A stretch of DNA of 64,000 nt from Nitrososphaerota archaeon (GCA_016200045.1 JACQFN010000002.1:62001-126000), one strand, 5' to 3'. Positions 25,098-34,469 are shown, counted from the stretch's first letter. Program-made: numbers and translations. The notes: generated by a model not told the origin, from the letters alone.

Positions 25098-26425
25098 TTC
25101 TGCTTTTCTACGACGAGCTCGAGTCCCTTCACTTCTTTAACCTTTACAGCGTCTCCTTTCTTCAACTCCTGGACCGAGGTGACAGTCCACTGCTCTGCTC
25201 CGACCGTCGCAACCCCCTTCCCGCCCGGGACAAAGTCGGTCTCCATCCTCCCGACCTTTCCGACCGCCTGGGACGGGTCGTTGACCTTCGGGCGCTTCAT
25301 GAGTCCCTCCCGTATTGAACGAAGATACAAGCTGGCCACCACGATCCCTACTCCGAGTGCGGTAAGGAGGGCGTAGGAAATTACGGGGACTCCTGTGAAG
25401 TTCACGGGAGGAAGAGATGGGTTCGAGGGAGAGCTCGGCGGGAACTGGAAGACCAGGAGGAACCCGACTATGAAAATGATGACACCGATGACCGCGCTGA
25501 CGCCGTGCTGGGTCTTCACTTCAAGGAAGATGAAGGCCGCTCCTATGATCATCAGAAGCACGGCCAGCGGGGAAGCGCCGAACGCGCCGAGCCCGAACAA
25601 GGCCAGCGCGATGAGGACCCCCCCTACCACCGTGAGGACGAGGGTCGGATGGTATATGTCGGCCAATATCGCGAAGACCCCGATAAGGAAGAGGAGTCCG
25701 GAGACGTTCGGGTCGCTCAGGACGGATATGACGGTCGAACGGACTCCCGGCGTGTCTATGGGGGTGGAAGCTGGGACCCCGAGCTCCTGGAGGGCGCCTT
25801 CGAGAGAGGTGGAGTTGACGCTGCCGTCGACCACGTGGTACCTTACGGCTTCGAGGTCGGTGTAGGAAACTCCTTGGGTGACCATCAGCCTAGTCGCACT
25901 GTAGTTCCTGCCGTTGCTTTCCGTCAGGGTCTGCATGTACGAAGCGAACGCCGAGATGTCCTTCCTGAGAGTGCTGTTCTCCTCCCCGGTCGGAATCCCC
26001 GAGACTATGGGAGTTGCAGAGCCGATCGTCGTGCCGTGTGCCATGTAGATCCGGTTCGACGCCTGGGCGATGTATGAGCCTGCCGAAAAGGCGAAGCCTC
26101 CCGGAGGTGCGACGAGAGTGATGAAGGTCCCTCCCCATGACCGGTAGTCTGAGATGGTGCCTATCATCGACTCCATGCTACCCCCGTCCCCGCCGTTCGT
26201 CTGCAGGACGAACACCATGTTCCCCTCGCACGCAGCCTTCGCGTTGGAGACCGCCGACGACAGGAAGTCCGCGGAACCGGGGTCGATGTCAGCCTTGAGG
26301 GAGGCTACATAGTAGCCGGGGCCGGGTCCGCACGAAGCATGTACAGGCCCGCTCAGGACGAAAGCGGCCTGAGCGAGGAGCCCGGCCAGAAGACCGAGCG
26401 CGAGGGTAACCCTCAGGACTTTCAA
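25094..26425 (-). CDS. NfeD-family membrane serine protease (stomatin protease)
   Basis: A signal peptide (about 1-25) leads into a ClpP-like protease domain with Ser114 in FAFSAGSYIA and Lys155 in STLRKDISAF, the Ser-Lys dyad positions of Pyrococcus PH1510. Several membrane helices and a C-terminal NfeD OB-fold (from about residue 370) follow. It overlaps the stomatin gene by 4 bases, the conserved pair found across prokaryotes. The TTG start has a TATA-like CTATTTATC about 27 bases upstream. It is likely to cut stomatin at the membrane. Confidence 0.94.
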   Translation of the reverse strand: MKVLRVTLALGLLAGLLAQAAFVLSGPVHASCGPGPGYYVASLKADIDPGSADFLSSAVSNAKAACEGNMVFVLQTNGGDGGSMESMIGTISDYRSWGGTFITLVAPPGGFAFSAGSYIAQASNRIYMAHGTTIGSATPIVSGIPTGEENSTLRKDISAFASYMQTLTESNGRNYSATRLMVTQGVSYTDLEAVRYHVVDGSVNSTSLEGALQELGVPASTPIDTPGVRSTVISVLSDPNVSGLLFLIGVFAILADIYHPTLVLTVVGGVLIALALFGLGAFGASPLAVLLMIIGAAFIFLEVKTQHGVSAVIGVIIFIVGFLLVFQFPPSSPSNPSLPPVNFTGVPVISYALLTALGVGIVVASLYLRSIREGLMKRPKVNDPSQAVGKVGRMETDFVPGGKGVATVGAEQWTVTSVQELKKGDAVKVKEVKGLELVVEKQN

Positions 26426-26449
26426 GTGGTGGTCGCCCTTCGTTCCGGG

Positions 26450-26457
26450 ATAAATAG
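26450..26457 (-). promoter_or_regulatory. TATA-like box of the NfeD-stomatin operon
   Basis: CTATTTATC on the minus strand lies about 27 bases before the NfeD start codon, the expected distance for a leaderless or near-leaderless transcript. Confidence 0.5.
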
Positions 26458-26501
26458 TGTTGCGCGCTGTTCTTCGCAGGGAACGGAGACCCCGGGGCCG
26501 T

Positions 26502-28265
26502 TCATCGTGGGCCGGCGACCTTCTTCAGCTGTCCGTTGTACATTCCGAGTATCTCGGCCACGGTGGTCGCGTCCTCCCCCCTCTTGTCATCTCTCACCTT
26601 GCCGGTGAACTTCGGGAAGCGGAGCGAGAGGCCTGCCCCGGGCCTGACCCTCCCGATAGCCGCGGTGTGGATGGGGGAAAGTGTCAGCTCGGAGGCGATG
26701 ACCTCGATCACCAGGTGCGGGCGGAACCACACGTCCGGTTCCATCTTCGCCTCCACATCTGCCGGTCTGACCTTGCTTCCGTAGGGTTTCAACAGCTTCG
26801 GAATCCTAGACAGGTCCTCGTCGGTGAAACCCGTTCCGACCTTGGCGACACTCGTGTAGAGCGCGCGTTCCTGGTCGTAGGCCGCGAGCAGGTAAGTGCC
26901 ATAGCTTCCGGTCCTCCGCCCCTTTCCGTGAAACGCACCAATGACTGCGAGGTCCATGGTGTCGGCTAGCTCGCTCCGATACTCTCGCTTCAGCTTGATC
27001 CACGCAAACTCCCTAGCGCCTGCGCGGTAGGGGGACCCTGGGTCTTTGACGACCAGTCCCTCGCACCCGTTCGATATCGCCTCCTCCATGAAATCCTCGA
27101 TTTCTTGGGGTCTGGAAGACCCCAGAGACGGCACGAGCCTGGTCCTCTCGGTATTCTTGACCACCCGGGACAAGGCCTTCCTCCTCGCAGAATAGGCCTC
27201 GCCGGTCACGTCTTTCGTCCCTTCCAGAAGGACGTCGAAGAAGTTGAGGGCTATCGGATACTGAGCCATCGCCTCTTCGACGCCGTACTTCCGCCTCCTG
27301 TGCATGAGCTCTTGGAACGGGAGGTATTCACCCGTGTCCGGGTTTACGGCCACGACCTCCGCCTCCAGGATCGCGGCGTCGGGGGCTATGTTCTCCTGCA
27401 CCAGCCGGACTGCGTCCGGATAGTGCGACGTTATCACTTCCAGCCTTCGGGAAAACAGGACTACGGTCTTGCCGTCCTTGTGAATCTGCAGACGCTCCCC
27501 GTCGAGCTTGTATTCGGCCGCGACCTTCTTCTCTCCCATCTTCTTCATGATCGCCTCTGCCGAATCGAGTCTCTCCGCGAGCATCGGCCTTATCGGGACC
27601 CCTACCTTCACCCTTATCCTCTGGATACCCGCAGCCCCCTTCGACGCCACGGTCTGGACCACGAAACCGAGGTCGGGATGGATGTTGTACGCCCTTTCCA
27701 CCTTCGGCCTCTCCTTCCGGTCCCCGAGAAAGGCGAGCGCGGCTGCGTCCAAGACGGTGTAGTCTGCGAGCCCCAGCCTGAGTACCCCGGTCACGGTCCG
27801 CATAATGTACTTGGCCTCCAACGGGGAGGCGTCGTTGAGAAGGCTCACGATCTCTTTCTGCTTCGACTCGACAGAGCCCTCCCCGGAGTGGCGTGCGACC
27901 TTCATCAGAGAATCGTAAACGCGTCTGAGGGTCAACTGTTCGGAGTAGAGCGTGCCTTGGGACCTCCTGCCGAGGAGGAGTTCCGCCGCGGAGCCGATGT
28001 CTCCCTCCTTCACGTATATTTCGCGGGCCTTCTCCGCCGTGGCGCCGCTTGCCGCTGACAGAGCTCGGAGGGCCATCTTCTCCGCGACCCCCAGCTCGAC
28101 CCCTTCGTAGTCGGGCCTCAGTTTCCCTTGGGTGAGGTATACGAAGCATGGAATCTCGTCCATGGGGACCTTTCTCAGAAACTCGGCCAGGACCCCAGTC
28201 ATTTGGTTCCTGGAGGAGATCGATTCAATCTTGGAATAGCACTCAGCGACCTTGGAGAATTCCAT
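26502..28265 (-). CDS. lig: ATP-dependent DNA ligase
   Basis: The protein has the nucleotidyltransferase motif I EYKLDGERLQIH with the adenylated lysine about residue 253, an N-terminal DNA-binding domain (1-220) and a C-terminal OB-fold, the standard archaeal replicative ligase of about 590 residues. It seals Okazaki fragments. The track start is TTG (MAMEFSK); ATG two codons on (MEFSKVAEC) is used because it lies about 29 bases from a TATA-like CTTTAAG. Confidence 0.96.
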   Translation of the reverse strand: MEFSKVAECYSKIESISSRNQMTGVLAEFLRKVPMDEIPCFVYLTQGKLRPDYEGVELGVAEKMALRALSAASGATAEKAREIYVKEGDIGSAAELLLGRRSQGTLYSEQLTLRRVYDSLMKVARHSGEGSVESKQKEIVSLLNDASPLEAKYIMRTVTGVLRLGLADYTVLDAAALAFLGDRKERPKVERAYNIHPDLGFVVQTVASKGAAGIQRIRVKVGVPIRPMLAERLDSAEAIMKKMGEKKVAAEYKLDGERLQIHKDGKTVVLFSRRLEVITSHYPDAVRLVQENIAPDAAILEAEVVAVNPDTGEYLPFQELMHRRRKYGVEEAMAQYPIALNFFDVLLEGTKDVTGEAYSARRKALSRVVKNTERTRLVPSLGSSRPQEIEDFMEEAISNGCEGLVVKDPGSPYRAGAREFAWIKLKREYRSELADTMDLAVIGAFHGKGRRTGSYGTYLLAAYDQERALYTSVAKVGTGFTDEDLSRIPKLLKPYGSKVRPADVEAKMEPDVWFRPHLVIEVIASELTLSPIHTAAIGRVRPGAGLSLRFPKFTGKVRDDKRGEDATTVAEILGMYNGQLKKVAGPR

Positions 28266-28439
28266 TGCCAATCCAGATTCGGCCTGCCGCCTTAAAGCCC
28301 TCTGGGGTCGTATGGGTCGGATGTTGAACCATTTCTGAGAGCATGGTCCGAGTCACCCCTCTCTCCCAGGACGGACTCCCGCAGGTCGACAGTCGGAAAA
28401 CCTTAACTCTGAATCCAAGGCGGCCGTAAGGGAAGCTAC

Positions 28440-28778
28440 ATGGGCGGGACAAAGAAGAAGTCGCTGGCTTCAATGGAGAAGCAGCAGGAGTCTGCCGACG
28501 AACAGAAAGACGCGGCCCAGCCCAAGGGGAAGAAGGCGAAGGAACAGAAAGCAGCGCCGCAACAGCAGAAGAAGCTGGCGTTCCTCCCCCCGAAGATGAC
28601 GGACGCGGAGATGGTGAAGGCGCTCGCACCGCTGAAGGCCATCACAGTATACACGGCATCGAGGGCGCTGGGAGTAAACGCGTCGATAGCCTCGAATGTC
28701 CTCAGGGGCCTCGAATCGAAGCAGATGCTGAAGCGCAGCGGAGGGTTCAGCGGGCACGCGGTCTGGGCAGTTCCCTAG
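28440..28778 (+). CDS. rps25e: 30S ribosomal protein S25e
   Basis: The 112-residue protein starts MGGTKKK like other archaeal S25e, has a Lys/Gln/Ala-rich linker and a winged helix (MVKALAPLKAITVYTASRALG ... SNVLRGLESKQMLKRS). S25e is found in TACK archaea and eukaryotes. The linker (about residues 15-45) is unusually long and low in complexity. It is monocistronic and divergent from the ligase gene; CCTTAACTC upstream may be its TATA. Confidence 0.93.
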   Translation: MGGTKKKSLASMEKQQESADEQKDAAQPKGKKAKEQKAAPQQQKKLAFLPPKMTDAEMVKALAPLKAITVYTASRALGVNASIASNVLRGLESKQMLKRSGGFSGHAVWAVP

Positions 28779-28811
28779 ATCACGACGCCAGGAATCACGC
28801 TTGCTTGCAGG

Positions 28812-29225
28812 CTAAGGACTCTGGGGTTTTGCCGCGGTCTGCAGCAGGGTAATCACGTCCCCGGGCCGAATGTTTTCGAGGACCTCGATCCCTGACTCGA
28901 CCTTGCCGATTGGGTTCAGCGGCCTGTCGCTCGAAGCAGATTTCAGGAAGAAGCACAGGAGCGAGCCCGACGCAAGGAACGCGACGTCCCCCCGCTCGAA
29001 CGTGCTCCTCGGCTTTTCCACTCCGACCTTCAGCGTCGTGAACATCGTCACCATCTGCGCCTGTCCGGTCGCGCGGCCCTGAATTGGAAGCTCCCTCGCT
29101 AGGGCGTTGACCGTCAGCGGGGCCAGGTGGCGGAAGACAGAGACCTTCGCTTCGCCTTTGTCCCTGACCTTCGCCGTGCAGTCGAGTTTTGAAACCGAGC
29201 CTGCGCCGTCATCCGGGGATGACAT
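28812..29225 (-). CDS. Cyclophilin-like fold protein (PF04126 type)
   Basis: The 137-residue protein follows the pattern of the TM1367/DUF369 cyclophilin-like family: APLTVNALARELPIQG, then GDVAFLASGSLLCFFL, then NPIGKVESGIEVLENIRPGD. The family has the cyclophilin barrel but no shown isomerase activity. The first about 15 residues are probably disordered. It is convergent with rps25e and divergent from rpoK, with a possible TATA (GCATAATAG, minus) about 28 bases upstream. Confidence 0.75.
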   Translation of the reverse strand: MSSPDDGAGSVSKLDCTAKVRDKGEAKVSVFRHLAPLTVNALARELPIQGRATGQAQMVTMFTTLKVGVEKPRSTFERGDVAFLASGSLLCFFLKSASSDRPLNPIGKVESGIEVLENIRPGDVITLLQTAAKPQSP

Positions 29226-29327
29226 ATGTCCCGCCCCTGGCGGATGCCCTATTATGCACTTCCGCGATTTGGTCGGAAAACCTTATCAGACGACCGAAGC
29301 GGGCGAGGTCAAATCTGAGGCTCTGTT

Positions 29328-29618
29328 TTGGCTCCCGCAAAGACAGTGAAAAAGGCCAGGCAGCCTTCATTGACCACTTTTGAGGTGAAGATCGGCCCTC
29401 CAAAGCTGACAAGGTTCGAGAAGGCGAGGATAGTGGGAGCCCGGTCGCTGCAGATAGCGATGGGGGCGCCGGCGTTCATACCCCTGGAAGGGGCCTACCG
29501 CGGGCCGATAGACATCGCCACCGCGGAGCTCGAAAAGGACGCTCTCCCGATTTCCATCCGCCGCTCTCTTCCGAATTCGATAACCCAGGACATTCCGATA
29601 AAGGCGCTTATCAACTAG
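29328..29618 (+). CDS. rpoK: DNA-directed RNA polymerase subunit K (Rpb6-like)
   Basis: This 96-residue protein has the Rpb6/omega core LTRFEKARIVGARSLQIAMG followed by DIATAELEKDALPISIRRSLPN. It stabilises the clamp of archaeal RNA polymerase. An N-terminal Lys-rich tail precedes the core. The TTG start follows a CTTATCAG-type TATA by about 40 bases, leaving a short leader. The 2-hydroxyacid dehydrogenase gene begins 19 bases after it. Confidence 0.95.
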   Translation: MAPAKTVKKARQPSLTTFEVKIGPPKLTRFEKARIVGARSLQIAMGAPAFIPLEGAYRGPIDIATAELEKDALPISIRRSLPNSITQDIPIKALIN

Positions 29619-29637
29619 GCGGGTTCCTGGCGGGGCC

Positions 29638-30549
29638 GTGCGGACGGGAGTCCTCGTGACAGGGTCTGTCCCTGGCGAAGCGGCAGCCATCCTCTCCGGT
29701 TACGACGTCTACGAAGTTGGAGCTTCGGAAGACGTGGTCGGGAGTTGCGAGGTGCTCATGGCTTGGCCCTCGAGAGTGGAAGCCGGGCTGATCGGGAAGA
29801 TGACCAGTCTAAGAATGGTCCAGTCGCTCTCTGCAGGGGTCGACGCCCTGCCACTTGCCGCAATCCCCGATACTGTGGAGGTCTTTTCGAACGCAGGCGC
29901 CTATACCGAACCGGTGGCTGAGCACGCTTGGGGCCTCCTGCTGGGTCTCGCCAAGGGGGTGCAGACCAGGAAGCAGCGCACGATACCAAGGAAGCTGAGG
30001 GGGCGGACACTCCTGGTGGTGGGGGCAGGTGAGATAGGCTCCGAAGTGGCGATGCTCGGGAAGTCGCTCCAGATGAGAATCATAGGGGTCTCCCGGTCTT
30101 TCAAGAAACCGGAGCTCTACGACGCCCGTCATCATCCGTCGGACCTGAAGAACGTCATAGGGTCGGCGGACGCGGTCGTCCTCTCGCTCCCGCTTACGAA
30201 ACAGACCAGGGACCTCATCGACTACGACACCCTTGCGCGGTGCGGCCAGAACGTGCTCGTGGTGAACGTGGGCAGAGGGGAGACGGTCGTCGAGGAGGAC
30301 CTGATCCGTTGGCTCAAGGAAAGGCCCGGAAGCAGGTACGCGACCGATGTCTTCTGGAAGAGGGAAGGGAAGGAGGTGTTCGACACCCTTGCGTGGGAGC
30401 TCCCGAACTTCGGGGGGACACTCCACAACTCAGGGGTGCCGCTGGGCGAGACCCTGACAGTCCCGTTCGTGCGCGCTGCGCAAAACGTGCGGAGGTTCCT
30501 CGAGACGGGAGAAGCCGCAAACCGCGTCGACCTGGCCGATTATCTGTAG
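29638..30549 (+). CDS. D-isomer-specific 2-hydroxyacid dehydrogenase
   Basis: The NAD-binding motif is VVGAGEIGSEVAMLG (about 125-140), with the catalytic Arg in VNVGRGETV and the catalytic His in GTLHNSG near the C-terminus, as in phosphoglycerate or glyoxylate/hydroxypyruvate dehydrogenases. At 303 residues it lacks the regulatory C-terminal domain of SerA. The substrate is not determinable. It starts at GTG and is probably cotranscribed with rpoK. Confidence 0.87.
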   Translation: MRTGVLVTGSVPGEAAAILSGYDVYEVGASEDVVGSCEVLMAWPSRVEAGLIGKMTSLRMVQSLSAGVDALPLAAIPDTVEVFSNAGAYTEPVAEHAWGLLLGLAKGVQTRKQRTIPRKLRGRTLLVVGAGEIGSEVAMLGKSLQMRIIGVSRSFKKPELYDARHHPSDLKNVIGSADAVVLSLPLTKQTRDLIDYDTLARCGQNVLVVNVGRGETVVEEDLIRWLKERPGSRYATDVFWKREGKEVFDTLAWELPNFGGTLHNSGVPLGETLTVPFVRAAQNVRRFLETGEAANRVDLADYL

Positions 30550-30575
30550 TCTCGGGCCGTCCGGGCACTATAGCG

Positions 30576-30583
30576 TTATATAT
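30576..30583 (+). promoter_or_regulatory. TATA box of alba
   Basis: GTTATATATC is the strongest TATA-like element in the window and lies about 35 bases before the alba ATG, implying a leader of about 10 bases. This fits a highly expressed chromatin gene. Confidence 0.65.
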
Positions 30584-30614
30584 CTCGTGGCACGGCCGTG
30601 CCGAATACACACAC

Positions 30615-30983
30615 ATGCCTAAGAGAAAATCCGACTCAACGGAGACAGAGGAACACAACTCTGGAACACAGAGCACAGCGCAGATGCAGCAGGCCCCTGC
30701 ACCCATGCAGAGGACCTCTCCATCGAACCACATCTTCGTCGGCAAGAAGCCAGTGATGAGCTACGCGATGAGCGCCCTCATCCAGCTTACTCAAGCCGGT
30801 GAGATCGTGGTGAAGGCGAGAGGGATGGCCATCGGCAGGGCAGTCGACGTGGCGGAAATCGTCACCAAGAGGCTCGGCAACGGCCAGTTCCAAGTCAAGA
30901 ACATCGGCATCAACACCGAAGTTGTTGGCGAAGGCGCTGAGATGAGAAACGTCTCCTCGATCGAAATAGTCGTCGGCAAGTAG
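30615..30983 (+). CDS. alba: Chromatin protein Alba
   Basis: From the ATG after the TATA the product is 122 residues. The Alba core is clear: NHIFVGKKPVMSYAMSAL (paired lysines that contact DNA), then VVKARGMAIGRAVDVAEIV and SSIEIVVGK at the end. A Ser/Thr/Gln-rich N-terminal tail of about 35 residues precedes it, longer than in Sulfolobus Alba. It packages DNA or RNA as dimers, with acetylatable lysine in the first motif. The track ORF start far upstream is an out-of-gene extension. Confidence 0.95.
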   Translation: MPKRKSDSTETEEHNSGTQSTAQMQQAPAPMQRTSPSNHIFVGKKPVMSYAMSALIQLTQAGEIVVKARGMAIGRAVDVAEIVTKRLGNGQFQVKNIGINTEVVGEGAEMRNVSSIEIVVGK

Positions 30984-31021
30984 AAACAAAACCATCATTC
31001 GAGTCTGGAGGTCTGAACTCG

Positions 31022-31285
31022 CTAGCGTGAGCTGCGGACGTAGCCGCGGCAGAGCGCCAGTTTGGCCTCCCTGCTCATCTTTTTCAAGGAAGCCTCGCGC
31101 CTGAGCGCATCCAGGCGGCCCTTCAGCCTCTGGAGATAGACCATCTTGACGGGGGCTCTCCCCATGGTGTACCTCCCTCCCTTCCCACGGTTGTGTTCCT
31201 TCACTCTCCTCTCAGGGTCGGTCGTGTAACCTGTGTAGAGGGTGCCGTCTGAGCACCTGACGACGTACACGTAGTGGGAATTCAT
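31022..31285 (-). CDS. GIY-YIG nuclease domain protein (UPF0213 type)
   Basis: The 87-residue protein consists of a single GIY-YIG domain: YVYVVRCSDGTLYTGYTTD, then RRVKEHNRGKGGRYT, with the conserved Arg and the C-terminal glutamate (RREASLKKM). Such stand-alone domains may act in DNA repair, but their substrate is unknown. It is divergent from the following large membrane protein gene. The ATG start is normal for the family. Confidence 0.9.
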   Translation of the reverse strand: MNSHYVYVVRCSDGTLYTGYTTDPERRVKEHNRGKGGRYTMGRAPVKMVYLQRLKGRLDALRREASLKKMSREAKLALCRGYVRSSR

Positions 31286-31369
31286 CGCGTACCTTCACGC
31301 GAAGCCGCCTATTATCGTTCGAGGGACGGCAGGAAACAGATTACTTGCACCCTGATTGACGCACGGCCG

Positions 31370-33037
31370 ATGGGCCGGTGGGGCTGGGTCGGGTGGGGGG
31401 CCTCGTTTTCGATCTGTCTCGCTCCTGTCTACTTCGTGGAAAGACTCACTAACCTGTTTTTCCTGGACGGCAATCATCTCTACGGCACGATGTCGGGGCT
31501 TCGGACGGAACTGTTCGTGGCATCAATCCTATTAGCGGGCGTGGCATCCGGGGCGATACAGCGAAGCCTGCTGCGCGCCTCCTCGTCCGTGATCGCTGCG
31601 ATGGGAGCATTCTTCCTGTTCGTGTACTGGCTCTGCGACCCGAGGATATGCTACAGCACGGGGATCGACGGCCTTGAACCTCTGAGGATGGGCATCCTGC
31701 TGGGAGCAATCGGGGTCTGCGGGGCATCACTGGGGCTGGCCATCCGGCGACAGCCAGAACCTGTCCGGTCTAGAGTCCTCTCGGCTTTCTGCGCCCTACT
31801 GGCTGTCGGATTCTACCCGATGGTATTCACGATGGCAGGCACGAGGCTAATGGGAGACCTGCATCCCTGGGCACCCTTCGCCGTCATGTTGCTCCAGTCA
31901 TGGTGGACGGCTTCGACGGTTGCACGGTCCACGAGCCGTAGGACAGGCCTGGCGGTCACGATGGCAGGCTGGGCGGCGCTGGCGGCCATCTCCGCGGGCA
32001 TGGCTTCATGGTACTTGCAGGAGGTGGCCACTGGGTTCCTGCTCCTGTTCGTCGCCTCAATGCTCGGCGCCCTGTTCGGAGCACTGAGGGGCGGCGTAGG
32101 CGTCCGCAGAATTGCGGATGCGACCCGGTCGAGGGCTCCCGTCATCATAGCGGTGGGGCTCGTGCTCGTCATGACCGTCGGGATAATTCCCGACGCTGTG
32201 AACGGCCTCGAGCCAGACACGTCGGGAAGGTTCACGGGACCTGTCGTCGGGACCCCAGTCTACGCCGGCGGGTACATGGATTCCCCCCTGGGATATTCGC
32301 ACGGCGTCGCCGTCAACGTCAGCTTCGCGGGGACAGGCCTCGCAGCGATACAGCCCGACAATTTCATCGCGGCTGGGATCGGTGCGCACTCCCCAGGATG
32401 CTGCGTGGACGGGATCGACTACGGGTACAGGTTCGACCTTTACCTCTTCCACAACGGCACCATGGCGGCTGCGGCTTCCGCGTGGGAAATCTGCGACCAC
32501 AACGCGGCCTGCGGCGGGCACCCGTGGAAGTTCCTGATGTTCGATGAGGAGAAGAGCATCGGACGGTTCGACGGAATCACACCCGTCTACCTGAGGATGG
32601 TCTGGGTCGGAAGGACCGTGGTGTGGTCGTATGCGATAGGAACCGGCGGGGCCGCAAGCTTGTCGTCGTTCGTCTCACCGGATGCCGAGAACGCCTACTT
32701 CAACCTGGGAGCTCTCGGGGGGTTCTCCGCGTTCTGGAACCAGGGGGGGAGCTACTTTCTGCAATTCGGGGTTTCAAGCAGATACCCGATAGGAAACACA
32801 GGCTGGAAGGTGTACTTCGACTGCCCGGCGTTTCTTGCCTGGTCCGGCAGCGTCTACCCGGGTTGGACGTGTATCCAGCGAGCCAAGACATTGCAGGGGG
32901 ACCAGTCGTTCTGGAAAGCGCTCTGGAGGTGGGGAGAACCATACCCCAGCGTAGTCGAGCAGACGTACGGGAACTATGCGGTGTCCTTTTCCTACTCGCC
33001 CACTCGGACGATGCAGAGCTTCGAAAGGCTCTGGTAG
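31370..33037 (+). CDS. Large membrane protein with exported C-terminal domain, unknown function
   Basis: I do not recognise this protein of 555 residues. The first half has about eight membrane helices; the second half (from about residue 290) is a hydrophilic, Gly/Trp/Tyr-rich domain with several Cys (CCVDGIDYG, CDHNAACGG, FDCPAF, WTC) that could form disulfides outside the cell. Strand-rich sequence suggests a beta-sandwich. ATG 31370 (MGRWGWVGW) is preferred to the track start, which lies inside the divergent gene. It is not in an obvious operon. Confidence 0.65.
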   Translation: MGRWGWVGWGASFSICLAPVYFVERLTNLFFLDGNHLYGTMSGLRTELFVASILLAGVASGAIQRSLLRASSSVIAAMGAFFLFVYWLCDPRICYSTGIDGLEPLRMGILLGAIGVCGASLGLAIRRQPEPVRSRVLSAFCALLAVGFYPMVFTMAGTRLMGDLHPWAPFAVMLLQSWWTASTVARSTSRRTGLAVTMAGWAALAAISAGMASWYLQEVATGFLLLFVASMLGALFGALRGGVGVRRIADATRSRAPVIIAVGLVLVMTVGIIPDAVNGLEPDTSGRFTGPVVGTPVYAGGYMDSPLGYSHGVAVNVSFAGTGLAAIQPDNFIAAGIGAHSPGCCVDGIDYGYRFDLYLFHNGTMAAAASAWEICDHNAACGGHPWKFLMFDEEKSIGRFDGITPVYLRMVWVGRTVVWSYAIGTGGAASLSSFVSPDAENAYFNLGALGGFSAFWNQGGSYFLQFGVSSRYPIGNTGWKVYFDCPAFLAWSGSVYPGWTCIQRAKTLQGDQSFWKALWRWGEPYPSVVEQTYGNYAVSFSYSPTRTMQSFERLW

Positions 33038-33109
33038 GAATTCGGCGGGACGGCAATGCACAGCGGGAGCATCGCCGACGTGCACCAGGAGCGAAGAAAA
33101 CGGGATAAT

Positions 33110-33119
33110 CTTTTTAAGC
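33110..33119 (+). promoter_or_regulatory. TATA-like box of the PLP decarboxylase gene
   Basis: CTTTTTAAGC lies about 35 bases before the chosen TTG start of the decarboxylase gene. It supports a start well downstream of the ORF-track start, which would lie upstream of this promoter. Confidence 0.5.
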
Positions 33120-33149
33120 GATTTTTCTACGGGACTCGTTAACAAAAAG

Positions 33150-34469
33150 TTGGTTGGTACACGTACCCAACCCGTCTCACGCGAGGGGGTTGCTTCGCCG
33201 AAATTCGCCGATGCGGATCTCCAAAGCCTAGCGGAAAAGTACGGAACCCCATACTTCCTGATAGACGAGCTGACCCTCAGGGGGAAAGTGGGGGAGGTCG
33301 AGCGGGGGTTCGCCGACTTCAAGGGCCTCTTTAGGGTCGCGTACTCCGTCAAGGCGAACTTCAACCCGTCCGTGATACGGGCGTTTGCGAGCGAGGGGAT
33401 CATGTTCGACCTTACCGCCCCGAGTGAGCTTCACTTCATACTCAAGTGCGGAGGGTCACCCGAGAGCGTAATCTATACCAGCATCACGGAGACGTACGCA
33501 GAATACGAGACCGTCCTGCAGAGCGGGGTGCGGAAGGTGGTGGTTGCGAGCTACAACGGCCTTCTGAACCTCGCGGAAGCGGCGGCGAAGACCGGGAAGA
33601 CAGTCAGCACGATGATCAGGGTAAATCCCGAGGTGCACGTGCACGCCGAGCTGAGAGGTTCGATGGGGCACGGCAAGTTCGGGCTGCGGTTCGAAGGGCC
33701 CAGCACCGACACCGCGTTTCAGGCACTGAAGAAGGTCCTGTCGACGCGCTATCTGAAGTTTGAAGGCTTCCATTTCCACCTGGGGAGCCAGATCGAGGAC
33801 CCGTCGTGCTACGGCGAGGCCTTAGACAAGCTCGAAGGGTTCATCCTCGACTCCAGGAAACGACTGGGTCACTTCGATGTGAACACGATCGACATCGGCG
33901 GAGGACTCCCGTCATCGTACGGGAAGAGGGTCCAGACCCCGAAGGACCTCGGGGGCAGGCTGGTGGGTAAGCTCAACAGCCTCATCGAAAGCATAGGCAG
34001 TCGATACACGCTGGTCGCCGAGAGCGGAAGGTACCTGACAGCAGAATCGACGGTCCTCGTATCGAGGGTGGTCAACGTCAAGAACTTCGGGGAGACGAAG
34101 TACGTCTATGTGGACGCAGGATACCACCTCCTCCCTGACGCAGCACTGCTGAGGCACGAGTATCCGGTCGAAGTCGTCCCTGCGGGGAAGCTGAACGGGC
34201 ACAAGACGGTACTGGTCGGAAGGCTCTGCGACCCCTTGGACATATTCCCGACATCGAGCAGGTCCAGGCTCGCTGGCGCGGAGGTTGGCAAGCTGGTGGT
34301 GTTCAGGGAAGTGGGCGCCTATTCTATCGTGATGAACATGCCCTTCCACAGCCAGCCGAGGCCCTATGTCCTGATGCGGGACGGGAAGGGCGCCTATGCC
34401 GTGGCGCGCAAGGGCCAGGATGTGGAGACTCTGTTCATGGATGAGGGGGGCGACTGCCTCCCGAACTGA
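33150..34469 (+). CDS. Fold-type III PLP decarboxylase (LysA/ornithine decarboxylase family)
   Basis: The protein has the PLP lysine in AYSVKANFNPS, FHFHLGSQI, the phosphate loop IDIGGGLPSSYG, AESGRYL (usually EPGRxL) and the dimer-site GRLCDPLDIF with GAYS. These define the alanine-racemase-fold decarboxylases that act on meso-diaminopimelate, ornithine, arginine or carboxynorspermidine. Diaminopimelate decarboxylase is possible but the altered EPGR motif and lack of lysine genes nearby leave it open; a polyamine role is an alternative, given aguA/aguB elsewhere. The TTG start is chosen from the TATA position. Confidence 0.8.
   Translation: MVGTRTQPVSREGVASPKFADADLQSLAEKYGTPYFLIDELTLRGKVGEVERGFADFKGLFRVAYSVKANFNPSVIRAFASEGIMFDLTAPSELHFILKCGGSPESVIYTSITETYAEYETVLQSGVRKVVVASYNGLLNLAEAAAKTGKTVSTMIRVNPEVHVHAELRGSMGHGKFGLRFEGPSTDTAFQALKKVLSTRYLKFEGFHFHLGSQIEDPSCYGEALDKLEGFILDSRKRLGHFDVNTIDIGGGLPSSYGKRVQTPKDLGGRLVGKLNSLIESIGSRYTLVAESGRYLTAESTVLVSRVVNVKNFGETKYVYVDAGYHLLPDAALLRHEYPVEVVPAGKLNGHKTVLVGRLCDPLDIFPTSSRSRLAGAEVGKLVVFREVGAYSIVMNMPFHSQPRPYVLMRDGKGAYAVARKGQDVETLFMDEGGDCLPN

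Noticed and set aside
30240-30614. Upstream extension of the alba ORF
   Set aside because: It lies over the 2-hydroxyacid dehydrogenase gene and the alba TATA box; the Alba family fits the ATG at 30615.
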